Below are positions 1 to 8,035 of a DNA stretch of 51,642 nt, piece by piece. The stretch spans positions 1-51,642 of the forward strand of contig CANLOE010000046.1 in assembly GCA_947492745.1 (NCBI GenBank). Reading direction: 5' to 3'. The position numbers were made by a program, and so were the translations under genes. Each line of letters opens with the position of its first letter. Position 1 is the first letter of the stretch. Under the pieces are notes generated by a model. The model was not told where the DNA came from. It saw only the letters and a program-made list of their open reading frames with translations, and did no database searches. The DNA is from an uncultured Cyclobacteriaceae bacterium (GTDB lineage Bacteria > Bacteroidota > Bacteroidia > Cytophagales > Cyclobacteriaceae).

Positions 1-150
1 TCCGCTAGCTAGCGCGACATGCTATCTTTGTCAATGGCTCACGCGGCAGACCGGCCCCTTCACTGATAATGCCCTCGAGGCATTATTTTAACGCTCGGTC
101 CTATCCAAAATAAGTGATAACAAATTCTAAAATAATTTCAAAACAGTCGC
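1..150 (+). mobile_element. Element A1, MITE-like, cut by window edge
   Basis: This is the right part of a group A element; its left end is outside the window. The sequence matches other A copies almost base for base, including the TATCTTTG box and the TAATGCC...GGCATTA hairpin near base 80. It ends in ...TTTCAAAACAGTCGC followed by TAA, against the usual terminal ...CAGTCTC followed by TAA or TTA. It stops 55 bases before the probable start of the PAP2 gene. No coding capacity is seen. Confidence 0.8.
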
Positions 151-205
151 TAAGTTTAGCGAAGAGTATTTTGTTTCAAAATTGAAATTGTATAATTATG
201 CTGAA

Positions 206-790
206 ATGATAGAAAGAATACTAGAGATCGATCAAAGGCTTTTCCTTTTCCTTAATGAACAACATGTGGATTGGCTCGACCCTATCATGTTCTGGATATC
301 CGGTAAAAAGGAATGGATACCCCTCTATATGTTGATCATTGGGTTTATCACTTGGAAACTGCGATGGAAATCCATCCCTATCTTTCTCGGTATTGCGCTG
401 ACCGTTCTCTTTGCCGATCAGACAACCTCTGGATTCATGAAGCCCTTTTTTGCTCGCCTTCGTCCTTCTCATGACCCTGCCATCGCCGATCAGGTACATA
501 CGATCAATGGATACTTAGGAGGTCTTTATAGCTTTGCTTCCTCCCATGCTTCCAATACTTTTGGAGTGGCCAGCATTTTGTGGTTGAGCTTGAAGTCGCG
601 ATTCCCATTTTTTGTGTGGATGTTCGCTTGGGCTGCCTTAGTATCCTATACACGGATTTATTTGGGAGTACATTATCCAGCTGACGTTGTCGTGGGAGCC
701 ATGGTAGGAGTGATGGCGGGAGGTCTGTCCCATATAATTTTACGGACAGCCTCTAAAAAATGGTTCCCATCCTATAGCCTGGACGATTGA
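206..790 (+). CDS. PAP2-family lipid phosphatase, membrane protein
   Basis: Probable membrane phosphatase of the PAP2 (type 2 phosphatidic acid phosphatase) superfamily, acting on a lipid phosphate or pyrophosphate such as undecaprenyl pyrophosphate; the substrate cannot be read from sequence. All three signature motifs are visible: KPFFARLRP (K-x6-RP, about residues 79-87), SSHASN (the PSGH-type motif with the catalytic-loop His, about 113-114) and TRIYLGVHYPAD (R-x5-H-x3-D, about 149-160). Several hydrophobic membrane segments surround them. I chose the ATG at 206 (194 residues). A TTG at 182 in the same frame would add 8 residues, but 206 begins the usual family N-terminus. The gene stands alone between repeat-rich gaps. 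Confidence 0.85.
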   Translation: MIERILEIDQRLFLFLNEQHVDWLDPIMFWISGKKEWIPLYMLIIGFITWKLRWKSIPIFLGIALTVLFADQTTSGFMKPFFARLRPSHDPAIADQVHTINGYLGGLYSFASSHASNTFGVASILWLSLKSRFPFFVWMFAWAALVSYTRIYLGVHYPADVVVGAMVGVMAGGLSHIILRTASKKWFPSYSLDD

Positions 791-1068
791 ACCCGTATTC
801 TGCATTGAAACTTTATAATGAAATTTTAAATCACGATAAATCTTACATTTTATTGGGTTTAACGCATCGAAGCTACGGTCAATTCTAAAAACACATTCAT
901 TTTACCGGTTTACGGTCATCTGAGGCCATAATCAGTTTTCAAAGTGAAGGTTCTGAACTCCGATGATAGGAAACTGAACAGTGAACTAAATCAGCAGATT
1001 GCCGAGGTGCTGTATTATTCTCTTTTGAAATCAGCGAATTATTACTTATCGATGCTTTGCCTGTTTTA
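791..1068. other. Gene-free stretch with a decayed B-type repeat
   Basis: No convincing ORF. Bases about 855-960 (AGCTACGGTCAATTCTAAAAA, TTACCGGTTTACGG) resemble the central part of a B/C/D element, but neither end is recognisable, so I read it as a decayed copy. Confidence 0.4.
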
Positions 1069-1235
1069 CCCCGTATCATGCGCTGTAACTTCGTAACGAG
1101 GGTTTAAATAGCAATACATCAGGGAGTTTTATTGGATTTGGCAGGGCACCGCTATAGTGAATTCAAAAAACGTAGTGCAAGGACCGGTTTGCAGCTATTT
1201 AGGTCCGTAGTAGATTTTCCAATGCATGATCCGGG
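1069..1235 (+). mobile_element. Element B1, MITE-like
   Basis: A 167-bp B-family element with ends CCCCGTATCATGCG...GCATGATCCGGG and a central inverted repeat around GCACCGCTATAGTG. The left flank TTTTA and right flank TTTAT share TTTA, which is close to the 5-bp AT-rich duplication seen around intact copies. It lies downstream of the GH85 gene's terminator. No coding capacity. Confidence 0.8.
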
Positions 1236-1335
1236 TTTATAATAGAATCAGTGAATTGTCATTTCATGAACATCGTAAAAATAAAACTAAATAGTGAAGT
1301 AAATAAATAATTCCGATTGAGAAGACCGTAAGAAA

Positions 1336-1370
1336 GTCAGATCCAAATAAAACCTTTATTTGGATCTGAC
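1336..1370 (-). terminator. Intrinsic terminator of the GH85 gene
   Basis: A perfect 16-bp inverted repeat (GTCAGATCCAAATAAA and its complement) with a 3-base loop lies 18 bases beyond the stop of the minus-strand GH85 gene. On that strand it runs into TTTCTT. The T tract is short, but the stem is very stable and correctly placed. Confidence 0.75.
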
Positions 1371-1388
1371 TTGTAAATTCAATGTGTA

Positions 1389-4300
1389 TTATTCAACGAT
1401 GATCTTATCAATCCCCAGCAGTCCCTGTTGATTTATGATTTGTAGTATATAAATCCCTTTGGGCAAATCGGATATACCGATGGTGGTAGTCCCTTTACTG
1501 ATGGGAGTCGTTCTCAAAACCTTTGCTCCTATAGTGTTGATAATCCTTAGATGGCTGTTTTCCGGAAATCTACCCTCTAAAGTAATTTTAGCTTCGCTAG
1601 GATTGGGGTATAATTTGAAAGGAACAGTTTTTAAAGAAGGTGGCTTTATTCCTCGTATAGGATTCTCTGGACCTCTCAATTCGATTTCACCGATTTGTAT
1701 CAAGGTAACGTCCCCTTTGTTTTTGATTATCTCAAGTCGATAATAAGTGTAAGCTGTCGAATTGAAAAAAGGCAGGACTTTTCTCTGGAACCGTCCCGTG
1801 AAGAACTGTTCTGTCCAGCTTTCCAAAGATTCGAAATCTACTCCATTGTTAGAACCGAACAGTTCGAAGCTTTCCGGGTCTCTATCCGGAGCATCATTGG
1901 CACTGACAATGATCAGGGTATTGACTACTTCTTCAGTGGACAACTGAACCTGAATCCAACTCGGGTTTTCTTTACTGGGCACCCCTGCATTATCCAACCA
2001 CTTGCTGCCATTGGTTTCTGTGGATAAGTTATCAAAGGCCTTCTCTTTGGATTCATTGTCACTGATTTCAGCCCTGGCAGTGATAATACCCGTACCTACA
2101 GGGTCGGTATGGTCGATGGCCAAACTATCCGTAACGGATATGAGTCTCATTTTGGTAATGCTATCGCTACCATCGGCATTGGTAGCCATAAGAGAAACGT
2201 CGTAGGTACCTACGGTAGGGTAGACAACGGTAGGATTTTCTTCCGTACTGGTATTCGGAGTGGCTCCGGGAAAGGTCCATGACCAGCTTAGGGCATTAGT
2301 GGAGGTATTGGTATAGCGTACTGTCTGTCCTACTTGTATTTCCGTGTCATCCGTTGTAAAGCCCGCTACGGGGTCGTTGTCCACTACGATAAAATTTGCT
2401 TTGGTCTCAGTACTGGACCCGTTCTTATTGAAAACGGTCAGGGACACATCATAGGTGCCTATTGTAGTATACGTCACTTTAGGGTTTTCTTCCGTACTGG
2501 TACTGGGTTCCCCTCCGGGAAAGGACCAGGACCACTCAGTGGCACCGGTCGAAGAAGTGCTATTGAAGCTTGCTTCTTCACCTAGCTTTATGGTAGTGCT
2601 ATTCACACCAAAGCTGGCTATGGGCAAGTTATCACCACCTCCTGTACCATCAAATACCCTCAGCTCGCCAATATTGATCTTGTAGTTCTCCACTGCTGTA
2701 CTTGCTTTGAACTGTATACCTATCATCGCCAGTTCTTTACCTTTGAAGGAACTGAGGTCAATCGTTTTAAGATTCCAACCCGAGCTCGTACTGTTACCGA
2801 TACTTTTGGTAACGAGTTCATCAGGAGCTCCTGCAAATGCGACTGCTACCTCCATATGAGTCTCTCCTATAGTGCCCAAGGCATAGGTAAGGTCTATTTT
2901 TGTCTGGCCGGTCACTTGTAGTTTTGTCTTGTATAATCTCAAGGTGCTGGTATCCATAGCTGTAAGCTCACCTTCCACAACTAAGGAAGTGCCTCCATTA
3001 TATACCTTTTCGAAATCATAGGAAACGTTCAGGTTACTGCTTCCTTCTAGGGCAAATTGCCATGTAGGAAGGATGTCCTGTTGGGAGATATCATGCCAAG
3101 GTTTGTTGGTGGTAGTCCCATTTTCGGCAAAGACCCGTCCATGTCCTGTATTGAAACTGGTGATGAAGGGAAGTGAGTTGATGACCGAGGTAGCAGGGAC
3201 CCAATGCCCTAGTCCCTTGAACCCTGTAGTTTCCGTTGTTATCGGATTTAGGTCGCCACCGGCAAATAGGTAACGCTCTGAGCTATAAAAACGATCTCTT
3301 TCGATGTCATTGTCCACATTTCTGAAGTTACTGTACACATCGTTTTGAAACACAACGTTGGGTACGAACAGTCCGAGTGAAGTTATAGGGTTTCCCTCTT
3401 CGTGAAGGGCTTCCATCCATTCATTACCGCCCGTTTCAAAATTAGATTGATTTCGACCTGGCCATAGATCTACCCCTGTAAACACGTCGAATTCACTTCT
3501 GCCCAGTGTCCGAGCTTTAGATCTTGAGTTGTTCGGGCCGGAACTGCCCGACCAGAAAAAATTGACAAACATCGCATCGGAGACACGCATATTATCCTCC
3601 TGAAAAAAAACACTGTTGACATCGTTCAGTTGATTCTGCCACTGAACGTCACCACTGAGTAGCATGGCATCATACCATATCACTTTTTGTCCTTTCGGTA
3701 GTATTGACCTCAGTTCTATTACAAATTCGCGCATGAGTACCGCATTGGTCGCGTCAGTGTTGGTTTCCATATTGATAAACCAACCGTCAAATTTATAATA
3801 GGTAGACATATCCTTGAGCTTTTGTGCTGCAATGAAACTTCCTGTTGCATCCTTTTCCAGAAAGTCACTCACGGTGGCAGTGCTACCGCCAAAGACATTG
3901 GGAGCAAAAAAGACATTGCCAAAGACAGTGGCCCCGTTTTTATGGGCCGTATTGACCCATGGGGCAGAGGGAATCTGTACCGTTTGTGTAGCCGTACCGC
4001 CAAACCAGATGACCTTGTCGATATAGCTCCAATGTAAAAAATTATAGAGATTGAAATCGGACTGTTCTTGGGTATAGTTAGCCAAACCGTTCATGCCATC
4101 GGGAGCAAATACAATTTGCATGTCACTTCCCAAATTGGGGTCGAGTTGATTTTCCCCAGTACCGAACTTAGAGGCCAATGGGACAGTAGAAACATTGTCA
4201 GGGTCTGCGGTAGCCCCGTCGGAGGTCCAGTTTTTAAGCTGATCGATGGTCAGGACAAAAGGGGGCGCATCGCTAATGATCTGAGCATGGGTACTCACGG

Positions 4301-4448
4301 AGATGGTCAATATCAGGGCCATCAGAACAAAATATGTTTTGAAATAAAACAATATACTGTTCGGCAAAATGCCATCTATTAAGCCCTTGGTTAATATAAA
4401 TGGTACTGTTTTCCAACGTGTTCGATAATGGTTAGGGTTTGTTTTCAT
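1389..4448 (-). CDS. Secreted GH85 endo-beta-N-acetylglucosaminidase with PKD, discoidin and T9SS sorting domains
   Basis: Predicted mannosyl-glycoprotein endo-beta-N-acetylglucosaminidase, which cleaves the chitobiose core of N-glycans. Numbered from an alternative ATG at 4475 (1028 residues; 1019 from the chosen ATG at 4448): hydrophobic export signal about 44-64 ending THA-Q; GH85 barrel about 120-450 with FDGWFINMET, whose Asn235 and Glu237 match the GH85 N-x-E catalytic pair, and VIWYDAML; beta-sandwich about 470-610; two PKD repeats about 618-790, each with the EWSWSFPGG-type core; discoidin (F5/8 type C) domain about 800-930; and a C-terminal type IX sorting domain (LYPNPS...GIYILQI...KIIVE) from about 955. 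The N-region before the signal is long, so the start is the least certain part. It is a single gene with no sugar-uptake partners nearby. Confidence 0.85.
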   Translation of the reverse strand: MKTNPNHYRTRWKTVPFILTKGLIDGILPNSILFYFKTYFVLMALILTISVSTHAQIISDAPPFVLTIDQLKNWTSDGATADPDNVSTVPLASKFGTGENQLDPNLGSDMQIVFAPDGMNGLANYTQEQSDFNLYNFLHWSYIDKVIWFGGTATQTVQIPSAPWVNTAHKNGATVFGNVFFAPNVFGGSTATVSDFLEKDATGSFIAAQKLKDMSTYYKFDGWFINMETNTDATNAVLMREFVIELRSILPKGQKVIWYDAMLLSGDVQWQNQLNDVNSVFFQEDNMRVSDAMFVNFFWSGSSGPNNSRSKARTLGRSEFDVFTGVDLWPGRNQSNFETGGNEWMEALHEEGNPITSLGLFVPNVVFQNDVYSNFRNVDNDIERDRFYSSERYLFAGGDLNPITTETTGFKGLGHWVPATSVINSLPFITSFNTGHGRVFAENGTTTNKPWHDISQQDILPTWQFALEGSSNLNVSYDFEKVYNGGTSLVVEGELTAMDTSTLRLYKTKLQVTGQTKIDLTYALGTIGETHMEVAVAFAGAPDELVTKSIGNSTSSGWNLKTIDLSSFKGKELAMIGIQFKASTAVENYKINIGELRVFDGTGGGDNLPIASFGVNSTTIKLGEEASFNSTSSTGATEWSWSFPGGEPSTSTEENPKVTYTTIGTYDVSLTVFNKNGSSTETKANFIVVDNDPVAGFTTDDTEIQVGQTVRYTNTSTNALSWSWTFPGATPNTSTEENPTVVYPTVGTYDVSLMATNADGSDSITKMRLISVTDSLAIDHTDPVGTGIITARAEISDNESKEKAFDNLSTETNGSKWLDNAGVPSKENPSWIQVQLSTEEVVNTLIIVSANDAPDRDPESFELFGSNNGVDFESLESWTEQFFTGRFQRKVLPFFNSTAYTYYRLEIIKNKGDVTLIQIGEIELRGPENPIRGIKPPSLKTVPFKLYPNPSEAKITLEGRFPENSHLRIINTIGAKVLRTTPISKGTTTIGISDLPKGIYILQIINQQGLLGIDKIIVE

Positions 4449-4475
4449 TTTAGTATGTAGGTTATGATAAAACAT

Positions 4476-5193
4476 AGGATATTTTTGATTTCTTCTCTAA
4501 GGACAGGACTTTGGGAAAATTGCTTTTCATCGCTATTCTCTACTATAGGAAACTGGTACCTTATAATGGAAAATAAAAGATACTGTTCTAATTGCAAGGC
4601 TCTGATTTTTAAGTAAAAATAGACTACTTGAAGCATGTCAAATTGGTTGAATCCGAATGATACATTCAGCTATACCTAAACGCAATTGATTTGGGGCCGA
4701 TCGGATACGCGAAAATTCCGAGAATTATCGAGGCATGAACCCTAATGATCATTCTACTAATGACTTATCCATCAAACTTGGTAATGCTCATCCTTTTGTC
4801 TCTGGACAACATTTTCCCAAAATACGTTCTCTTGAGTATAATTGTTCTATTGATTTTAAATACACTCATCGAACCTTCGGTTTGTCCCTTTCTATTACAA
4901 CCTGAAAAGCTTCAAATCAGTGAAATGTATATGTTTTTTGAGTTTACTGTGGCGGCGCTACGCTAAATCCAACAAAATTCGCTGATGTATTGCGTTTTGA
5001 TCCCTCATAATGACGCTCTAAATACAACATATTCACGCACTTCATATAAAACAGACACAATGGTGAGCTAATATAGTATTCGGATTGAAGACCACATCTC
5101 CAATCGGGGCTTTTGGTTATCGGTTTGGATAAGGCATTGGTTTGGTTATTTTGGCGATATAAAGTTTGAAAATAATGGAATGACATGACATCG
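4476..5193. other. Gene-free stretch with decayed repeats
   Basis: No ORF here has family features. Bases about 4905-5020 (TTCAAATCAGTGAAATG, GGCGGCGCTACGCTAAATCC, CTGATGTATTGC) match the D/B element core in minus orientation, but with degraded ends. CTAAACGCAATTGATTTGGGG near 4673 resembles CCCAAACGCAATTGGTTTGGG near 33983, possibly the end of another small palindromic family. Confidence 0.4.
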
Positions 5194-5357
5194 TGAAGTG
5201 ATTTGGATTTTTTATTTTACCTGCATATTTCACGTTTAGCACCCTTATTTAGTCTTTTTTAAGTTCCGTAGCTTTGGATATGCAACGGAGAAAAGCCTTT
5301 ATCAGGGTACAAAAACCAAAATTCTCGCTGTCAAACAAAAAGCCCAAATCATTTCCC
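5194..5357 (-). mobile_element. Element F2, MITE-like, diverged copy
   Basis: About 164 bp that matches the reverse complement of the element at 42116-42278 through most of its length. The shared core is TCTTTTTTAAGTTCCGTAGC and the ends are TGAAGTGATTTGGATTTTTT and AAAAAGCCCAAATCATTTCC. It lies downstream of the LURP-one-like gene. Two copies in the window define the family. Confidence 0.7.
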
Positions 5358-5391
5358 CAAGGCCCACACAAAACGGAAAAGGACATTGTCA

Positions 5392-5979
5392 TTACTCCTT
5401 GAGAACCATGTCAATGCACATGACAGCAGCTAATATCAGTTCTCTCACCGGGTTATCAGTGGGTATGCGCTCATCGATGGACAACATGTAATTATCAGCG
5501 GAGGTAAAAAACTCTTTGCCCAGACCGCTCCACTTTTTGCTGACCTGAGCTAGTTCCACGCCATCTTTTATGAATTTGAAATTCCAACCGGTCCATTTTC
5601 CTTTCAGGGTACATAGTACCGTATCATTGGCATCCATAATATTGAACTTACCTCCCAGTGAAAAAAAACGTTGCTTGAACTTGCCGACCAGCAGGTCATC
5701 TTCATCCAAGACCTCTACCGTGGATAAAAACAGAGAAACGCCCCTCTTGACCGTTACTACCTTTTCTCCTGACAGTGTTTTGATTTCCACGCGGAAGGGG
5801 GTCATACGTTTGTAATCGGTAAATCGAAATATTTTTGTGAATACATTCAGGTTTTCTTCGCGACAGGTCATTAGCTGCTGGCCCGTACCAGGGTCGTATA
5901 TATCGAAATTATTGGCGGCTTTGAACATACCGACATGTTCTTTGACCAGATATAGGTTTTGACCTAGTACACTGTTCAT
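5392..5979 (-). CDS. LURP-one-related / scramblase-like protein
   Basis: A 195-residue protein of the LURP-one-related (tubby C-terminal/phospholipid scramblase-like) fold family; its biochemical role in bacteria is not established. The family look comes from repeated beta-strand units such as YLVKEHVGMFKAANNFDIYD, VEVLDEDDLLVGKFKQRFF and FNIMDANDTVLCTLKGKWTG, followed by a hydrophobic C-terminal helix (LILAAVMCIDMVL) like the buried helix of the barrel. I chose the Met at 5979 (MNSVLGQ); the frame stays open to 6048, but those residues do not belong to the domain. No signal peptide, so probably cytoplasmic or membrane-associated. Confidence 0.7.
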   Translation of the reverse strand: MNSVLGQNLYLVKEHVGMFKAANNFDIYDPGTGQQLMTCREENLNVFTKIFRFTDYKRMTPFRVEIKTLSGEKVVTVKRGVSLFLSTVEVLDEDDLLVGKFKQRFFSLGGKFNIMDANDTVLCTLKGKWTGWNFKFIKDGVELAQVSKKWSGLGKEFFTSADNYMLSIDERIPTDNPVRELILAAVMCIDMVLKE

Positions 5980-6164
5980 AAATAAGGATTTTATTGAAAA
6001 AAAACACAAGGCCTCAATAAAACTATAATAGTATCCTAAAGCAAGCATTTCAAAAAAAAGTGTAAAGAGATACCATCTGGAATCCTGTATTTAACCGTAG
6101 TGACCAAAAGGGCAGTATCAATAGTGTTTGGAAAAATCTTTTTCGATAGATGCATCTTCTTTAA

Positions 6165-6367
6165 CCTGGATCATGCGTTGGAACTTCGTAACGAGGGTTT
6201 AAATAGCAATACATCAGGGAGTTTTATTGGATTTAGCTTAGCACTGCTACGGTGAATTCAAAAAACGCATTCAGTTACTGATTTGAAGCCAGTTAAGTCC
6301 GGAATAGATTTTCTAATGGACATTTTGGGTTTAAGGCCGCAGTAGATTTTCCAATGCATGATCTGGG
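6165..6367 (+). mobile_element. Element B2, hybrid B/D copy
   Basis: A 203-bp element flanked by perfect TTTAA duplications (6160-6164 and 6368-6372). Its left part is B type (CCTGGATCATGCGTTGGAACTTCG), its middle and first right end are D type (GAAGCCAGTTAAGTCCGG...ATGGACATTTTGGG), and it then carries a second, B-type right end (GGCCGCAGTAGATTTTCCAA...GATCTGGG). An internal TTTAA follows the D end. The mosaic suggests recombination between subfamilies. Confidence 0.75.
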
Positions 6368-6420
6368 TTTAATACCATTTCCGATAGAGGACTGCTCACA
6401 GAATCATATCATTGGACTTA

Positions 6421-6585
6421 GAGACTGTTTTGAACTGTATCTCTTTTATTTTCTTGAGAGCTTCTTTCGGTACATAATTTCATTGGAATTTTCGCAGATA
6501 GTAATGCTATCCTTGTCCACGATTCCGCACTCAAAATAAGCGATAACAGATTCTTAACTAATACCTTTCAAATCACTTCAGTCTC
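6421..6585 (+). repeat. Decayed A-type element (A6)
   Basis: It begins TTA-GAGACTGTTTTGAACTGTATC like intact A copies, and ends CACTTCAGTCTC. The middle keeps GAAATTTTCGCAGATAG-like and AAAATAAGCGATAACA stretches, but the conserved hairpin region is missing. The right flank CGA does not match the left TTA. It lies just downstream of the ribE stop. Confidence 0.6.
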
Positions 6586-6600
6586 CGAAAATAATCGGAA

Positions 6601-7200
6601 TCATTCTTTTCCCTGATGCAGTAGACGCTGTACATACTTACCGATAATATCAAATTCAAGATTGATGGTATCTCCTACAGTCAATGTATGCATGTCGGTA
6701 TGCTCATAGGTATATGGGATAATGGCCACGCTAAAACCGTTGTTCTTTACATCAAAGCAGGTTAGGCTGATACCATTGATGGTGATGGAACCCTTCTCGA
6801 CCATGACCTGACCTGCTTTAGGGTCGTACTCAAACGAGAACCGCCAGCTACCATCGGTTTCTTCTCTATGGGTACAGGTAGCACATAGGTCTACATGACC
6901 TTGAACGATATGCCCATCAAAGCGTCCGTTGTTCAGCATACAACGCTCAAGATTTACAAGTTTTCCTTCTTTCCAGTTCGCCAGATTGGTTTTGTTGAGG
7001 GTCTCTTGAATAGCAGTAACCCAGTAAGTACCCTTTTCCGGGTCTATCTTTGTTACTGTTAGGCATACTCCATTATGCGCTACACTTTGATCTACCTTTA
7101 GCTCCTTGACTATGGAGCAAGTGATTTCGAAGTGAACATTTCCATCTTGTGGTACTATAGAGGTTATCGACCCCAGTGATTCTATGATTCCCGTAAACAT
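6601..7200 (-). CDS. ribE: Riboflavin synthase, alpha subunit
   Basis: Catalyses dismutation of two 6,7-dimethyl-8-ribityllumazine molecules to riboflavin, the last step of riboflavin synthesis, in the cytoplasm. The 199-residue length and two-lobe structure are typical. The N-lobe starts MFTGIIESLG and has SVAHNGVCLTV; the C-lobe repeats the fold with FDGHIVQGHVD and KGSITINGISLT. No other rib gene is in the window, so it is unlinked from the rest of the pathway, as is common in Bacteroidota. Start at the conserved MFTGI. Confidence 0.95.
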   Translation of the reverse strand: MFTGIIESLGSITSIVPQDGNVHFEITCSIVKELKVDQSVAHNGVCLTVTKIDPEKGTYWVTAIQETLNKTNLANWKEGKLVNLERCMLNNGRFDGHIVQGHVDLCATCTHREETDGSWRFSFEYDPKAGQVMVEKGSITINGISLTCFDVKNNGFSVAIIPYTYEHTDMHTLTVGDTINLEFDIIGKYVQRLLHQGKE

Positions 7201-7242
7201 ATCTTTCCGTATTTATATGGCTATCAACCAGTGTTGATGCTC

Positions 7243-7385
7243 TTTTTATCCGTATTATGCGTTATCAATTTTTCATGAGGACTTAATTGCTCATAAGTCA
7301 GTTTATTATATTGGATTCGGTATGGCATCGCTATGGTCAATTCGGAAAAAATATTCATTTTACCGATTTACAGCTATTTCAGGTC
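7243..7385 (+). repeat. Decayed B-type element
   Basis: TTATCCGTATTATGCGTTAT, CATGAGGACTTAATTGC, TTGGATTCGGTATGGCATCGCTATGG and TTTACAGCTATTTCAGGTC follow the B consensus in order, with many substitutions. The right end is replaced by element C1. It lies just upstream of ribE, on the side of its start. Confidence 0.55.
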
Positions 7386-7390
7386 TTAAA

Positions 7391-7556
7391 CCCAAAATGA
7401 TAAATGGCCTTCCTATTACGAGCATAAATTGTTTCAAAATCAGCTATTTTGCGCTACGCAGGTTTTACACCCTAATGATACAAAGGCCTCCTTACCTAAA
7501 CCACTGATTTTATTGCAATTATGCTCTCATGACGAAACCCTATTGATCAATTTGGG
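7391..7556 (-). mobile_element. Element C1, MITE-like
   Basis: A 166-bp C-subfamily element with ends CCCAAAATGATAAATGG and TATTGATCAATTTGGG, flanked by perfect TTAAA duplications (7386-7390 and 7557-7561). It appears to have inserted into the older B-type copy on its left. No coding capacity. Confidence 0.8.
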
Positions 7557-7811
7557 TTAAATTAACTTTTTGAACCGAAGATTGATCACGCTTTGTTTGT
7601 ACTTCGAAGAAGTCACCGAACTCAAGTTTCATGAATACCACTAGAACAAAACCATATCGCGAACTAAATACATAATGCAGGTTCAATCAGGCCCAAAAAA
7701 GGGTATAATAACAAACAATGTAAAAATAGGCTTCTATGTTCTATTTTTTCATAGCAACACCTCAAAAAATCACCTATTTACATCACCGTTAAAAATTTTG
7801 AAAATAAAGGG

Positions 7812-7825
7812 AGAAAAATTTTTCT
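7812..7825. promoter_or_regulatory. 14-nt palindrome upstream of the his leader
   Basis: A perfect palindrome AGAAAAATTTTTCT lies 40 bases before the leader-peptide start, in the AT-rich region that should hold the his promoter. It could be an operator or simply AT-rich DNA. I found no clean TAnnTTTG box here. Confidence 0.25.
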
Positions 7826-7865
7826 AAGTGAAAACATTTTTATTTCTTCGCATGTAATCAATCAA

Positions 7866-7922
7866 ATGACAATGACATCAATCGTTAAAGGACAGCAGCA
7901 CCATCATCATCATTTTCAATAG
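7866..7922 (+). CDS. hisL: His leader peptide (attenuator ORF)
   Basis: An 18-codon ORF encoding MTMTSIVKGQQHHHHHFQ, with five consecutive His codons at residues 12-16 (CAC then four CAT). It ends 48 bases before an intrinsic terminator, which in turn precedes hisG. In known his attenuators, a ribosome stalled on His codons when charged His-tRNA is scarce changes the RNA fold so that the terminator does not form. The His run, the terminator and their position before a complete his operon are seen directly; attenuation is inferred. The second Met (codon 3) is an alternative start. Confidence 0.85.
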   Translation: MTMTSIVKGQQHHHHHFQ

Positions 7923-7970
7923 AACATGATACGTGGAAGCTATGTATTTTAACAGATACGATTTTATAAA

Positions 7971-8000
7971 AAAAGGCTTGCCATGGGGCAAGCCTTTTTT
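7971..8000 (+). terminator. His operon attenuator terminator
   Basis: Stem GGCTTGCC (7975-7982), loop ATGG and GGCAAGCC (7987-7994), flanked by AAAA and TTTTTT, which extend the stem and give the U tract. It lies between hisL and the hisG start at 8036, so it must be read through for hisG expression. The segment between the His codons and this hairpin (7923-7970) would have to supply pause and antiterminator pairings. I see GTAT/ATAC (7943-7946/7955-7958) and a weak AAGCT/GGCTT match, but no long antiterminator stem. Confidence 0.9.
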
Positions 8001-8035
8001 ATTGACCTTACTACAGAAAAGACATTATTCGAATC

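Noticed and set aside
4745-4966. 73-codon hydrophobic ORF
   Set aside because: AT-driven hydrophobicity, no recognisable domain, and its 3' part overlaps a decayed repeat.
7891-7916. CACCATCATCATCAT considered as a simple trinucleotide repeat
   Set aside because: It is in frame in a short ORF with a stop, immediately ahead of a terminator and a his operon, so a leader peptide explains it better.
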